Positions 1 through 6,098 of a DNA stretch of 6,718 nucleotides are shown piece by piece. Origin of the DNA: Microcoleaceae cyanobacterium UBA9251 (lineage in GTDB: Bacteria > Cyanobacteriota > Cyanobacteriia > Cyanobacteriales > Microcoleaceae); contig DPLL01000096.1 in assembly GCA_003542015.1 (NCBI GenBank), forward strand, positions 1 through 6,718, in the 5' to 3' direction. Position 1 is the stretch's first letter. Every line of letters starts with the position of its first letter. Both the position numbers and the translations under genes were made by a program. Below the pieces are notes generated by a model. The model worked only from the letters and a program-made list of their open reading frames with translations, did not search any database and had not been told where the DNA came from.

Positions 1-1
1 A

Positions 2-415
2 AATGGAGCGATCGAAGTTGCAGGTCAATTCCAGGATAGAGACACAACAACTTCTGCAAATTCACAAACAGAATTAAATGCAGAAAAGCTAGGACTTGTC
101 TACTTCATTCGGCACGGTGAAAGCACCAGTAACGAACGCAACATTTTTGCAGGAGTTCTGGATGTTGACCTCACATCATTTGGCCGATTGCAAGCGCGTC
201 AAGCAGGTTCTGACCTGAAGAAAAAAGGTACAAAATTTGATGCAGTATATGTCTCTCACATGAGACGCGCTAGGCAAACCTGTGAAATCGCTCTTGCTTC
301 CCCAGTTTTATCCGTGCTTTGGGGCGGTAATCTTGATCCGTCGGCTGTCTTGTCAAGAACGTTATCGATCGTTGCTCCCCTGGCGCTTCTGGCTACATTA
401 AGGTTGCCAATTTAG
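2..415 (+). pseudogene. Histidine phosphatase (phosphoglycerate mutase-like), truncated remnant
   Basis: The reading frame is already open at the left edge, and no start codon is seen before the conserved part. The segment LVYFIRHGES (about 92-127) carries the RHGE catalytic motif, whose histidine accepts the phosphate in this superfamily. It is followed by DVDLTSFGRLQARQAG and by FDAVYVSHMRRARQTCEIAL, which match the early half of cofactor-dependent phosphoglycerate mutases and related phosphatases. After about base 297 the similarity ends. The last 38 residues to the TAG at 413-415 resemble no part of the family, and the C-terminal half with the second catalytic histidine is missing. About 30 residues before the domain are polar and not recognised. 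What is seen is the N-terminal half of the domain. That this is a deletion product and not a working enzyme is inference. A sequencing error cannot explain it alone, because no other frame after 297 restores the family pattern. Confidence 0.8.
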
Positions 416-424
416 CCATTAACG

Positions 425-952
425 TTGACAAAAGGCAAGCTAAGCAAGGCAGAAGCTCAGGATGCTTATATCCTGCTTGTGAATCCCAACTTTTTCCTTT
501 GGGCTGCTCTTTTCCTCGGAGTTAGTGCCACAATGCCGGAAGTGAAGTATGCTGTTTTTTGGGCAGCACTGGGATTTTTCTGCATTCCACTTGTCGAGCA
601 GATATTGTTTATGACTTCATTCAGCAATGATATATTGAGAGAAACACTGCGTTCTTCGAGAATGGCAACAGAAGATGTTAAAAAGCTTTTCCTGCAATTG
701 GATACTGATGGCAGTAAGTCGCTCGCTCGAACTGAGATTATGGATTTGTTAGGGCTAATCGAAGATATGACAACAGGCGAACGTAGCTCTGAAGAAGTCA
801 GAAGCTACGTCACTGATTATCTTTTTAACATTCTTGACAGCGATCTAAATGGCACTGTTGATTTAGCAGAATTAGAAGAGTATATATCAACCTATGGGTT
901 GGTTGCCAACCTAAACGTCGTCTCTGCTATTGCATCCCCAGTTGGAGGATAG
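425..952 (+). CDS. Two-EF-hand membrane protein, possibly 5'-truncated
   Basis: The 175-residue product has a hydrophobic N-terminal part with two likely membrane segments (about 23-38 and 41-63). A cytosolic part follows with two canonical EF-hand loops: DTDGSKSLARTE (93-104; ligands D93, D95, S97, S99, E104) and DSDLNGTVDLAE (138-149; ligands D138, D140, N142, T144, E149). Each loop is flanked by helices, so the protein should bind two calcium ions and may act as a membrane-anchored calcium sensor. The partner is unknown. The chosen start is TTG with no Shine-Dalgarno sequence, and the frame continues upstream to the TAG of the phosphatase remnant ten bases earlier. The +1-shifted frame just upstream reads GYIKVANLAINVDK. 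That would join smoothly to GKLSKAEAQ if the AAAA run at about 428-431 were one A shorter. The native N-terminus may therefore lie upstream in another frame. The EF-hands are firm; the start is not. Confidence 0.75.
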   Translation: MTKGKLSKAEAQDAYILLVNPNFFLWAALFLGVSATMPEVKYAVFWAALGFFCIPLVEQILFMTSFSNDILRETLRSSRMATEDVKKLFLQLDTDGSKSLARTEIMDLLGLIEDMTTGERSSEEVRSYVTDYLFNILDSDLNGTVDLAELEEYISTYGLVANLNVVSAIASPVGG

Positions 953-980
953 GTGGCGATCGCGGGGAGTTGATACTAAT

Positions 981-1016
981 GGAGCAGACAAAATTTCAAA
1001 AAATTCTGTCTGCTCC
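981..1016. terminator. 15-bp stem-loop after the EF-hand gene, possible terminator
   Basis: The arm GGAGCAGACAAAATT (981-995) pairs with AATTCTGTCTGCTCC (1002-1016) with one mismatch-type position (a G-T pair) around a 6-nt loop. It begins 28 nt after the EF-hand stop codon, where a terminator would be expected. No T-run follows on the plus strand, so it could equally be a dispersed palindrome. It also forms the 3' boundary of the TnpB relic on the other strand. Confidence 0.5.
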
Positions 1017-1211
1017 AAGTTCAATAAAGGAGCATTCTTGGCTGGTATACTGCGGATTTACCGCAACAGTTACTCTCTCAAATACCTTTCCAAAGTATTC
1101 TAGCCAGAGCCGGAACTGATACCAAGAAGCGTCGTTAATCGGCTTAGCTAGACAGTGATTTTTCACCATATTTTTAATTCTCAAATCAACGCACAGCTAT
1201 CAATTCGTTGG
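996..1211 (-). pseudogene. IS200/IS605-family TnpB (OrfB) relic
   Basis: The minus strand encodes RIKNMVKNHCLAK, then DASWYQFRLWLEYFGKVF, then VTVAVNPQYTSQECS. These are the hallmark sequences of TnpB proteins, the RNA-guided nucleases carried by IS200/IS605 elements, in the stretch between the second RuvC motif and the C-terminal zinc finger. After the first CS of the expected CSNCG finger the similarity breaks off into the stem-loop at 981-1016. Upstream, a stop lies at about 1197-1199. A shifted frame gives NELIAV, which would precede EDLRIKNM in an intact protein, so the EDL junction has also been damaged. Only about 70 of roughly 400 residues remain. The zinc finger, the RuvC carboxylates and the transposon ends are not visible, so the fragment should be inactive. 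A partner TnpA is not seen. Confidence 0.8.
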
Positions 1212-1289
1212 ACTGAACTACGCACCGAGCTAATTTCACAGCGTGGTGCAATGCGATTGGCTACTTATTTTGAGATGGGGTTTACCTAA
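1155..1289 (+). CDS. Possible 44-aa ORF or gene fragment of unknown origin
   Basis: Starting at a GTG, the plus strand encodes 44 residues ending in TELISQRGAMRLATYFEMGFT before TAA. The second half, after about 1185, has a balanced, protein-like composition and could be the tail of a decayed gene. The first part is antisense to the TnpB relic and probably fortuitous. I do not recognise the sequence, and no ribosome binding site is apparent. It could be chance. Confidence 0.2.
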   Translation: MIFHHIFNSQINAQLSIRWTELRTELISQRGAMRLATYFEMGFT

Positions 1290-1390
1290 AATCTGCCTAG
1301 CCTTGCCTCTATTTTGTAATTTCCAAATATCTGATTTGATCTGTTATTGTTCTACTAATATTTGAATTCCCACATTCCGCACTTCAATTA

Positions 1391-1404
1391 TGTAGTAAAC
1401 TACA
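1391..1404. repeat. Small palindrome TGTAGT-AA-ACTACA
   Basis: A 6-bp perfect inverted repeat with a 2-nt centre lies directly before the larger stem-loop at 1411-1431. It could be an operator-like site or part of one composite palindromic repeat. No adjacent gene makes a regulatory role clear. Confidence 0.4.
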
Positions 1405-1410
1405 GATATC

Positions 1411-1431
1411 AAGTCCGGTAGCACCGGACTT
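1411..1431. repeat. 9-bp perfect stem-loop in gene-free DNA
   Basis: AAGTCCGGT (1411-1419) and its exact complement ACCGGACTT (1423-1431) are separated by a 3-nt loop, AGC. The stem is GC-rich in its upper half, and no T-run follows on the plus strand. It lies about 160 bp beyond the 3' end of the EamA gene that stops at 1594. It is more likely a dispersed cyanobacterial palindrome than a terminator for that gene. Confidence 0.55.
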
Positions 1432-1593
1432 GTATGGTGGAAGTGCGATCGCCAGCAACAGTTGAACACTGGTAGAGCGACATCTTCGATCGATGATTAA
1501 TGTACTCCTTTTGATCCTCGATTAGTTACAGATTTAGTTGTTGCCTAGTTTGATACTGTCCCCGAAGTGACAATCATAGGGATCGCGCATCAA

Positions 1594-2583
1594 TTACGCT
1601 ACCTCGCTAGTTTCTTTAAGGGCAGATTGACTCGATTGAGCTACATAAATACCGCATAAAATCACGACAAACGCCACCAAGTCAAGGAAACCCAAGCGTT
1701 CAGAGAAAATTACCCAAGCGAAGATTGAGGCAAGGACTGGCTCGAAAAGCAGCGTGACGGCGACGAACCCTGACGACAGTTTGCTGAGGCTGTAAGCCAA
1801 AAGTCCTTGACCCAACACTTGGCACAAGATGGCTTGCAAAATTACGAAAAACCAACCCATCCAGGAATGGGGAAACAATGTTTCTTCGGCGAATGCGAGG
1901 AAGGGAAACGCAAACATAGTCGTGAAGGCGCAGCGCCACAGCAATAAGGTTGCCGTGGTAAATCGTTCTCGTAGCAGTTCTAGCAGTATCAGATACGCAG
2001 CAAAACAAATCCCCGATAGCAAGGCGAGGGCATTACCTTGTACTTGGTTAGTGGCGAACTGCACGTCATCCAATCCCATAGCGATCGCTCCCCCCAGTGC
2101 CATGATCATGCCAATAATGAATCTGCTATTATAGCTCCGACCTAATAACAACCACCCCCCCAAACCGACAAACAGTGGGTTCAAACCACAAAATAACGTA
2201 ACGTTGGCAACGTTGGTTTGAGTCAGCGCCAAAGACCACAGGAGGAAGTAGGTCGCTCCGAAAGTTCCCAATGCTACCAATAGCCCCAATTCTCGTCTCG
2301 TAAAAGGCTTCTGTTCTACGGGTTGGTTATCAGATTTTTGGCGGTCCCAAGCTTCAAGTCCGCTCAACAACCCAAAGATGATGGTAGCGATCCAGCCACG
2401 ATGGAATGCTACGGCATTTGAACCTATTTCTCGTTCGCACAATTTGACGAGGATTGGTGCTAAAGATAGGGGGATTAGGCTGGCAAATAATGAAGCTGTT
2501 GCGATCCAAGTTGGTGTTCTGGACAACGGTTGCTGTGCTAATTCCAGTTTGGCTGTCATACTTTTTAACAAATGTGTTGACAT
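1594..2583 (-). CDS. EamA/DMT-family transporter (copy 1, downstream)
   Basis: The 329-residue protein is an inner-membrane drug/metabolite transporter with two EamA repeats and about ten hydrophobic segments. The first repeat runs about 28-171, including GGWLLLGR (142-149) and the glycine-rich GGAIAMG (164-170). The second runs about 182-316 and contains the typical FEPVLASIFAWVIFSE helix pair (280-295). A polar loop at 79-97 follows the second membrane segment. Family members export amino acids, metabolites or drugs. The substrate cannot be read from the sequence. The protein aligns along its whole length with the neighbour at 2728-3672; both contain CQVLGQGLL and similar loops, so they are tandem paralogs. 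The start chosen is ATG at 2583. A second ATG at 2559 (residue 9) is equally possible, and neither has a clear ribosome binding site. The spacer to the upstream paralog carries a MITE-like hairpin, so co-transcription is likely but may be modulated. Confidence 0.92.
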   Translation of the reverse strand: MSTHLLKSMTAKLELAQQPLSRTPTWIATASLFASLIPLSLAPILVKLCEREIGSNAVAFHRGWIATIIFGLLSGLEAWDRQKSDNQPVEQKPFTRRELGLLVALGTFGATYFLLWSLALTQTNVANVTLFCGLNPLFVGLGGWLLLGRSYNSRFIIGMIMALGGAIAMGLDDVQFATNQVQGNALALLSGICFAAYLILLELLRERFTTATLLLWRCAFTTMFAFPFLAFAEETLFPHSWMGWFFVILQAILCQVLGQGLLAYSLSKLSSGFVAVTLLFEPVLASIFAWVIFSERLGFLDLVAFVVILCGIYVAQSSQSALKETSEVA

Positions 2584-2646
2584 CTAGTTGTGCTGATTTT
2601 TTGAGCCAAGTCTTGTTCCGTTGCTTGCCTTTGAAACAAACAGTAA

Positions 2647-2720
2647 TAGACATCTCCCAAAAAGCTTGTCAAGAACAGGCATCCTGCCTGTTCCACAATA
2701 ATAATTATGGGAGATGTCTA
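2647..2720. mobile_element. 74-bp MITE-like element with 13-bp terminal inverted repeats
   Basis: TAGACATCTCCCA (2647-2659) is repeated as its perfect complement TGGGAGATGTCTA (2708-2720). Both ends finish in TA, which would fit a TA target-site duplication as made by IS630/Tc1-mariner transposases, leaving 11-bp inverted repeats. Inside is a second perfect stem-loop, GAACAGGCA (2673-2681) with TGCCTGTTC (2685-2693). The element has no coding capacity. It fills the spacer between the two EamA genes, ending 7 bp before the stop codon of the upstream one. Transcribed as RNA it would fold into a long hairpin and could terminate or process the message. Confidence 0.7.
2673..2693. repeat. Internal 9-bp stem-loop of the MITE-like element
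   Basis: GAACAGGCA and TGCCTGTTC pair perfectly around a TCC loop. It is nested within the terminal inverted repeats at 2647-2720, giving a two-tier fold. As far as I recall, AACAGGC/GCCTGTT palindromes are a common dispersed motif in cyanobacterial genomes, so this inner part could be an independent repeat. Confidence 0.6.
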
Positions 2721-2727
2721 ATGGTGA

Positions 2728-3672
2728 CTACCCGCTCTCTAGCTGATTTTGCCGGATATCGACAGCAGCTTGGCTAGATACGGCTAGGTATACACCGATG
2801 AGAACTAGGACAAAACCTACCCCATTTGAGAAACTTAACTTTTCCCCAAATATTGCCCAAGCCAAAATGCTGCTAAATACTGGCTCTAACAAATGTACTA
2901 AGGAGACAACCACTGAGGAGAACCGGGCAACGCTATATGTTAAAAGTCCCTGACCTAAAACTTGGCAGACGAGGGCGAGAAAAATGACGAACAGCCACCC
3001 ATTCACTGAAGAAGGAAAAAGCCGATCGCCAGTGAACACAAGCATGGGCAAGATGGAGAAAGTAGCGATCGCACAAACCCACAACTGAATTGTGATCGGG
3101 TCAAATTTGGTTCTCAGTTGTTCTATCACCAGCAGGTATGCACCCAAGAAAACCGCAGAGAGGATGGCTGCTATGCCTCCTGTGACTTCACCAGTGGCGA
3201 TTTGGATCTGCTCGATTTCAATGGCGATCGCTCCCCCAATGGCGACGACCATCCCAATCAGAAATTGGCGGTTAAAGCCTTGACCGAATAACAACCACGC
3301 TCCTAAGCTGGTAAATATCGGGGCGAGATTATGTAGGATTGTCGAGATAGCGATGCTGGTTTGAGTCAGCGACCAAGCCACAAAGGATAAGGTGGCAGCA
3401 AAAAAAATCCCAGCACCCAGCAATAGTAAAAGCTCCTGACTGGTGTATGAGTGCTGTTGAACGGGTTTGTCACCAGAAAGTCTCTGACGTATCGCCTTGT
3501 ATCCTTGCCACAGCCCGAAGACGACACTACCTAGCCAAAAGCGATTAAATATTGTAGAATTGGGGCTGAGTTCAGATTCACTCCATCTAATGAAGATAGA
3601 GCCAAAAGATATGGCGACTACACCGACAAATAATGAGACGATCGCAATCGTCGTTTTATTGGATTCATTCAT
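2728..3672 (-). CDS. EamA/DMT-family transporter (copy 2, upstream)
   Basis: This is a two-repeat EamA transporter of the inner membrane with about ten hydrophobic segments. Recognisable parts are the first helix after NESNKTTIAI, WSLTQTSIAIST in the middle of repeat one, GGAIAI before the repeat boundary, and LLEPVFSSILAWAIFGEKL near the end of repeat two. Transporters of this family move small organic molecules outward; the substrate is unknown. The ORF can be opened at TTG 3693 (321 residues). I chose the ATG at 3672 (314 residues) because it removes seven residues of no family character and places the first membrane helix at the usual distance. Neither start has a clear ribosome binding site. 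The gene lies upstream of, and on the same strand as, its paralog at 1594-2583. The pair probably arose by tandem duplication, and either could have specialised or the two could work together. The extreme C-terminus stops just before the MITE-like element. Confidence 0.92.
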   Translation of the reverse strand: MNESNKTTIAIVSLFVGVVAISFGSIFIRWSESELSPNSTIFNRFWLGSVVFGLWQGYKAIRQRLSGDKPVQQHSYTSQELLLLLGAGIFFAATLSFVAWSLTQTSIAISTILHNLAPIFTSLGAWLLFGQGFNRQFLIGMVVAIGGAIAIEIEQIQIATGEVTGGIAAILSAVFLGAYLLVIEQLRTKFDPITIQLWVCAIATFSILPMLVFTGDRLFPSSVNGWLFVIFLALVCQVLGQGLLTYSVARFSSVVVSLVHLLEPVFSSILAWAIFGEKLSFSNGVGFVLVLIGVYLAVSSQAAVDIRQNQLESG

Positions 3673-3902
3673 CAGGGGTGAAACAAATATCAAACAGGAA
3701 AAATTATGATTGACTGTGAAGCAACTGTGCTTCGTGGCGATCTAGAAGTTTTCTCTAGCAAATCCAGCAGCTAAATGCTTGTTTTAGTTTTTTTATATGT
3801 CTATTTTTGAAAGATCATCCATTTCATTAATTAGCACTTATCTAAAACTATGTCAAGCACCTTTTTTTACATACTATACGGATCTATGGAGCCGGTTTCC
3901 AA
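3673..3902. promoter_or_regulatory. Intergenic region between divergent EamA and MscS genes
   Basis: About 230 bp separate the two divergently transcribed genes, so both promoters should lie here. The half next to MscS is AT-rich. On the plus strand TGTCAA (3851-3856) is followed 17 nt later by CTATAC (3874-3879), a weak match to a sigma-70 promoter that would give a very short leader. A small inverted repeat, GAAGCA/TGCTTC, lies at 3718-3733. No riboswitch or recognisable operator was found. The promoter assignment is tentative. Confidence 0.3.
3888..3891 (+). promoter_or_regulatory. Ribosome binding site of the MscS gene
   Basis: GGAG stands 11 nt before the ATG at 3903. The spacing is slightly long, but this is the only purine-rich Shine-Dalgarno match upstream and it supports this start codon. 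Confidence 0.5.
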
Positions 3903-5522
3903 ATGACGACGATCAGCAGTTCTACGTTTCTGTTAGCTATTTTGCCTGATCCAGGATGGGGTGCATTTTTGCTTAACTTCGGCATTCTTGGTGTTGTCGT
4001 TATTGTTCTCTACCTACTGTTTGGTATTTTGCGGAGGGTTTTCCGTCAATTTAGCTCCGACCTGGCGTTAGTTGCACTCAACGTCTCAGAAACGCCACTG
4101 ATACTCATTGCGGTCGCGATCGGTTTGAAGCTGTCACTGGTGACGCTATCTGTCACCCCTACAAGTTACATTACTTGGTTCCAACAAGGATTGACCGCTT
4201 TTCTTGTCCTTGTCGTCGCCTTTTGGGTAGTTCAATTGATCGCCGAGGTTGTGACCTATGCTTTTAGGCAGTATGCCGAAGGCTCCGAGGTAATGTGGGA
4301 TGATGTTCTCGCTCCCATCCTACAAAATGTTCTCCCTTTAATTGTTTACTTGGTGGCTGGACTGCTGTTTCTCCAGGCGTTCGGTGTTGACATCCAAGGT
4401 TTGTTAGTTGCAATCGGAGGATTGAGTTTTATCTTGGGGTTTGCGCTAAAAGATATTCTGGCAAACTTCTTCAGTGGGTTAGTCTTGCTCATCGATACAC
4501 CGTTTCGCTTTGGGGATGTGATTGAGCTAGCCAACGGTAAAAGAGGCGTGATTAAACACATTGGGCTGCGATTAACCGAACTGTATCTCATTGACACGCA
4601 CTCACAAATTTACATCCCCAATGCCGCGTTTGAAGGGCAGAACATTATTAACCTCAGCCGTCCGACCAATCATTACTACTACACGATCTCCATCCCCATC
4701 AAAGCAGATGTTGCCCCGGCTCTAGCCGTCTCCATGATGGAAAAAGTCGTGCTGGCGCACCCCGATACCATGGGCGAAATTCACAAGAAGTTAGAATTGA
4801 TTGACCAGTTTTATGGTTACTCTTTGCCTGGGTTAAAATCGCAACAGAAGCGAGAGGCGGGACGGCAACGCTTGTTAGCTGAGTCTGAGGTGAATACTGT
4901 ACTAGCTGAGATTGAAATGGGTTTGGCGCACCTAGCCGATCTCATCTCCAAATTAGAAAGGGGCGGATTAGATATAAAGGAGCGGCGAACAGTGCAAGCA
5001 CACTATCTGGAACTTTGTCAAAAGATTGGACTGGAATTAAAGCCCGATCAATATGACCGTCGCAGACGCTGGCTCACTGAAGCTACCGGAACAGTATCCG
5101 AGAGTAGTTTGATTGGGCTGATGCGCCGTTGGTATCGGTACTGGTTAAAAGACCCTGACCTATTTCAAGAAGACCAGCAAACTTTGAAGCAAGAGTGGGA
5201 ACAGAAGATTGATTTGTTGAAGATAAAAGTCAACAAGCTGTTTTGGGCAATCAGTAATCCCAAAGGGTTAGAAACGCGATTAGACGATCTGGTAGAACGC
5301 TTTCGCGAATGGTTGCGAGAAAACTTCAAGAGTTCACGCAATGAATGGCAAGATCCCAAAATCTGGATCAATGACCTGAATGGAGATTACACGCGAGAGA
5401 CGCTGGTGCGGTTCTATGTCGATGACATCAAGTTGGAACATTGTGAACGGGGACAGCGGATTCTCAGCGAAATGCGGCGTGAAATCGTCTGGCATTTACG
5501 TCAGTCGTATTTGTCTAAATGA
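3903..5522 (+). CDS. MscS-family mechanosensitive ion channel with long C-terminal insertion
   Basis: This 539-residue membrane channel opens under membrane tension to release solutes and prevent lysis on hypo-osmotic shock. Likely membrane segments lie at about 21-43, 64-84, 97-119 and 138-160. They are followed by the pore helix at 163-198, whose small-residue pattern GGLSFILGFALKDILANFFS fits the MscS pore-lining helix. The beta domain (about 199-255) contains FRFGDVIEL and YIPNAAFEGQNIINLSRP, the classic MscS domain signatures. E. coli MscS has 286 residues and three membrane helices. This protein has extra N-terminal helices and a charged, mostly helical insertion at about 290-495, after which LVRFYVDDI and a final helix resume the ordinary MscS C-terminal fold. 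The insertion could form a larger cytoplasmic cage or a partner-binding region; that is inference. The start is supported by GGAG upstream. The stop overlaps the start of a small ORF. Confidence 0.93.
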   Translation: MTTISSSTFLLAILPDPGWGAFLLNFGILGVVVIVLYLLFGILRRVFRQFSSDLALVALNVSETPLILIAVAIGLKLSLVTLSVTPTSYITWFQQGLTAFLVLVVAFWVVQLIAEVVTYAFRQYAEGSEVMWDDVLAPILQNVLPLIVYLVAGLLFLQAFGVDIQGLLVAIGGLSFILGFALKDILANFFSGLVLLIDTPFRFGDVIELANGKRGVIKHIGLRLTELYLIDTHSQIYIPNAAFEGQNIINLSRPTNHYYYTISIPIKADVAPALAVSMMEKVVLAHPDTMGEIHKKLELIDQFYGYSLPGLKSQQKREAGRQRLLAESEVNTVLAEIEMGLAHLADLISKLERGGLDIKERRTVQAHYLELCQKIGLELKPDQYDRRRRWLTEATGTVSESSLIGLMRRWYRYWLKDPDLFQEDQQTLKQEWEQKIDLLKIKVNKLFWAISNPKGLETRLDDLVERFREWLRENFKSSRNEWQDPKIWINDLNGDYTRETLVRFYVDDIKLEHCERGQRILSEMRREIVWHLRQSYLSK

Positions 5523-5713
5523 AATATTTACTCTTGCATCAAAAAGCTGCTGATGTCGATATGCGGAAAGCCAAGCGGATGAAAGCAAAAGGCATTCGAT
5601 GGGAGCTAAAAATTCGGGGTTTAGCTTTTAATGAAGTGCTGAAGCTAGCGACGATGGACATAGCTGGAAAGCTAGTGATGTCGGCTGAAAATGCCGATCG
5701 AGCTACTGGCTGA
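5519..5713 (+). CDS. Hypothetical 64-aa protein overlapping the MscS stop
   Basis: The ATG overlaps the MscS stop as ATGA, the arrangement typical of translational coupling, and no gene competes on either strand. The 64-residue product is basic in its first half (RKAKRMKAKG at 17-26) and then contains an amphipathic stretch, NEVLKLATMDIAGKL. It has no membrane segment and no motif that I recognise. No Shine-Dalgarno sequence precedes it, so expression would depend on ribosomes ending mscS. It could be a real small accessory protein or merely an open frame. A minus-strand ORF (5539-5751) covers the same bases and looks like its shadow. Confidence 0.4.
   Translation: MKYLLLHQKAADVDMRKAKRMKAKGIRWELKIRGLAFNEVLKLATMDIAGKLVMSAENADRATG
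5604..5626. repeat. Small inverted repeat inside the 64-aa ORF
   Basis: AGCTAAA (5604-5610) and TTTAGCT (5620-5626) can form a 7-bp stem with a 9-nt loop. It lies in the middle of the hypothetical small gene, which slightly weakens the case that this stretch is under purely coding selection. Confidence 0.4.
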
Positions 5714-5763
5714 TAGCTCCATTTACATACAGGACTCAGGCCAAGTGTCACATTGAAAAAAGC

Positions 5764-5804
5764 TTTGTAGTTGCGCGTTGACTCGCGCTCAGCGCAACTA
5801 CAAA
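5764..5804. terminator. 13-bp perfect stem-loop after the mscS unit
   Basis: TTTGTAGTTGCGC (5764-5776) and GCGCAACTACAAA (5792-5804) pair perfectly around a 15-nt GC-rich loop that can itself pair partly (CGCG). It stands 50 bp after the small ORF and could end transcription of the mscS unit. The downstream sequence is CCTAAAAAT, not a T-run, so a dispersed cyanobacterial palindromic repeat is as likely as a true intrinsic terminator. Confidence 0.5.
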
Positions 5805-5843
5805 CCTAAAAATCGCTCAAGTATGGCATTTTCACATCGACTT

Positions 5844-6092
5844 CATCCTTCTTCTTTCTGACTGACATCAGTTACATCCGTTACATCCGTTACATCCGTT
5901 ACAGAATCCGTTGCCGAACTTCCCTCTTCCTTCTGACTGACCTCCGTTACATCCGTTACATCCGTTACATCCGTTACATCCGTTACAGAATCCGTTGCCG
6001 AACTTCCCTCTTCCTTCTGACTGACATCAGTTACATCCGTTACATCCGTTACATCCGTTACAGAATCCGTTGCCGAACTTCCCTCTTCCTTC
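5844..6092. repeat. Nested tandem-repeat array (9-bp unit inside 75/84-bp unit)
   Basis: The 9-bp unit TTACATCCG is repeated 3, 4 and 3 times in three blocks (5872-5898, 5947-5982, 6031-6057), each ended by TTACAG. The blocks are separated by a conserved spacer of about 40 bp containing GAATCCGTTGCCGAACTTCC and TTCTGACTGAC. A partial spacer precedes block one, and the last spacer runs to 6092, just before the Rpn start. The block starts are 75 and 84 bp apart, and the difference is exactly one 9-bp unit. All periods are multiples of three. The minus strand therefore has one frame open through the whole array, reading (VTD)n and SQKEEGSSATDS, bounded by a TAG and a TGA without any usual start codon. 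One plus frame is also open. It could be a coding-repeat fossil, a regulatory array or a neutral minisatellite. Confidence 0.9.
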
Positions 6093-6098
6093 TATAAT

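Larger units (their letters stand above)
1290..1593. other. Gene-free spacer
   Basis: Apart from the two palindromes at 1391-1431 and a HIP1 octamer at 1445-1452, I see no coding region, RNA gene or clear promoter here. All six frames are interrupted by frequent stops. No sequence immediately after the EamA stop at 1594 forms a convincing intrinsic terminator for that minus-strand gene. Confidence 0.6.

Noticed and set aside
1434..1475. Short ATG ORF after the stem-loop at 1411-1431
   Set aside because: Only about 13 codons, with no support beyond the start codon.
1700..2777. Several 70-107-aa ORFs overlapping the EamA gene on both strands
   Set aside because: They overlap a clear transporter gene in other frames and have no recognisable domains.
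5539..5751. 70-aa minus-strand ORF opposite the small mscS-coupled ORF
   Set aside because: No family similarity, no ribosome binding site, and its composition fits an antisense shadow.
5844..6092. CRISPR-like repeat/spacer pattern
   Set aside because: The spacers are identical to each other and the repeats are 9-bp tandem units. There are no unique spacers, no palindromic 28-37-bp repeats and no cas genes.
5844..6092. Iterons of a replication origin
   Set aside because: The 9-bp unit is shorter than usual iterons, and no Rep gene, DnaA boxes or AT-rich melting region lie next to it.
6093..6098. TATAAT box directly before the Rpn ATG
   Set aside because: It touches the start codon, so transcription would begin after the ATG. 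It is formed by chance at the edge of the last repeat unit.
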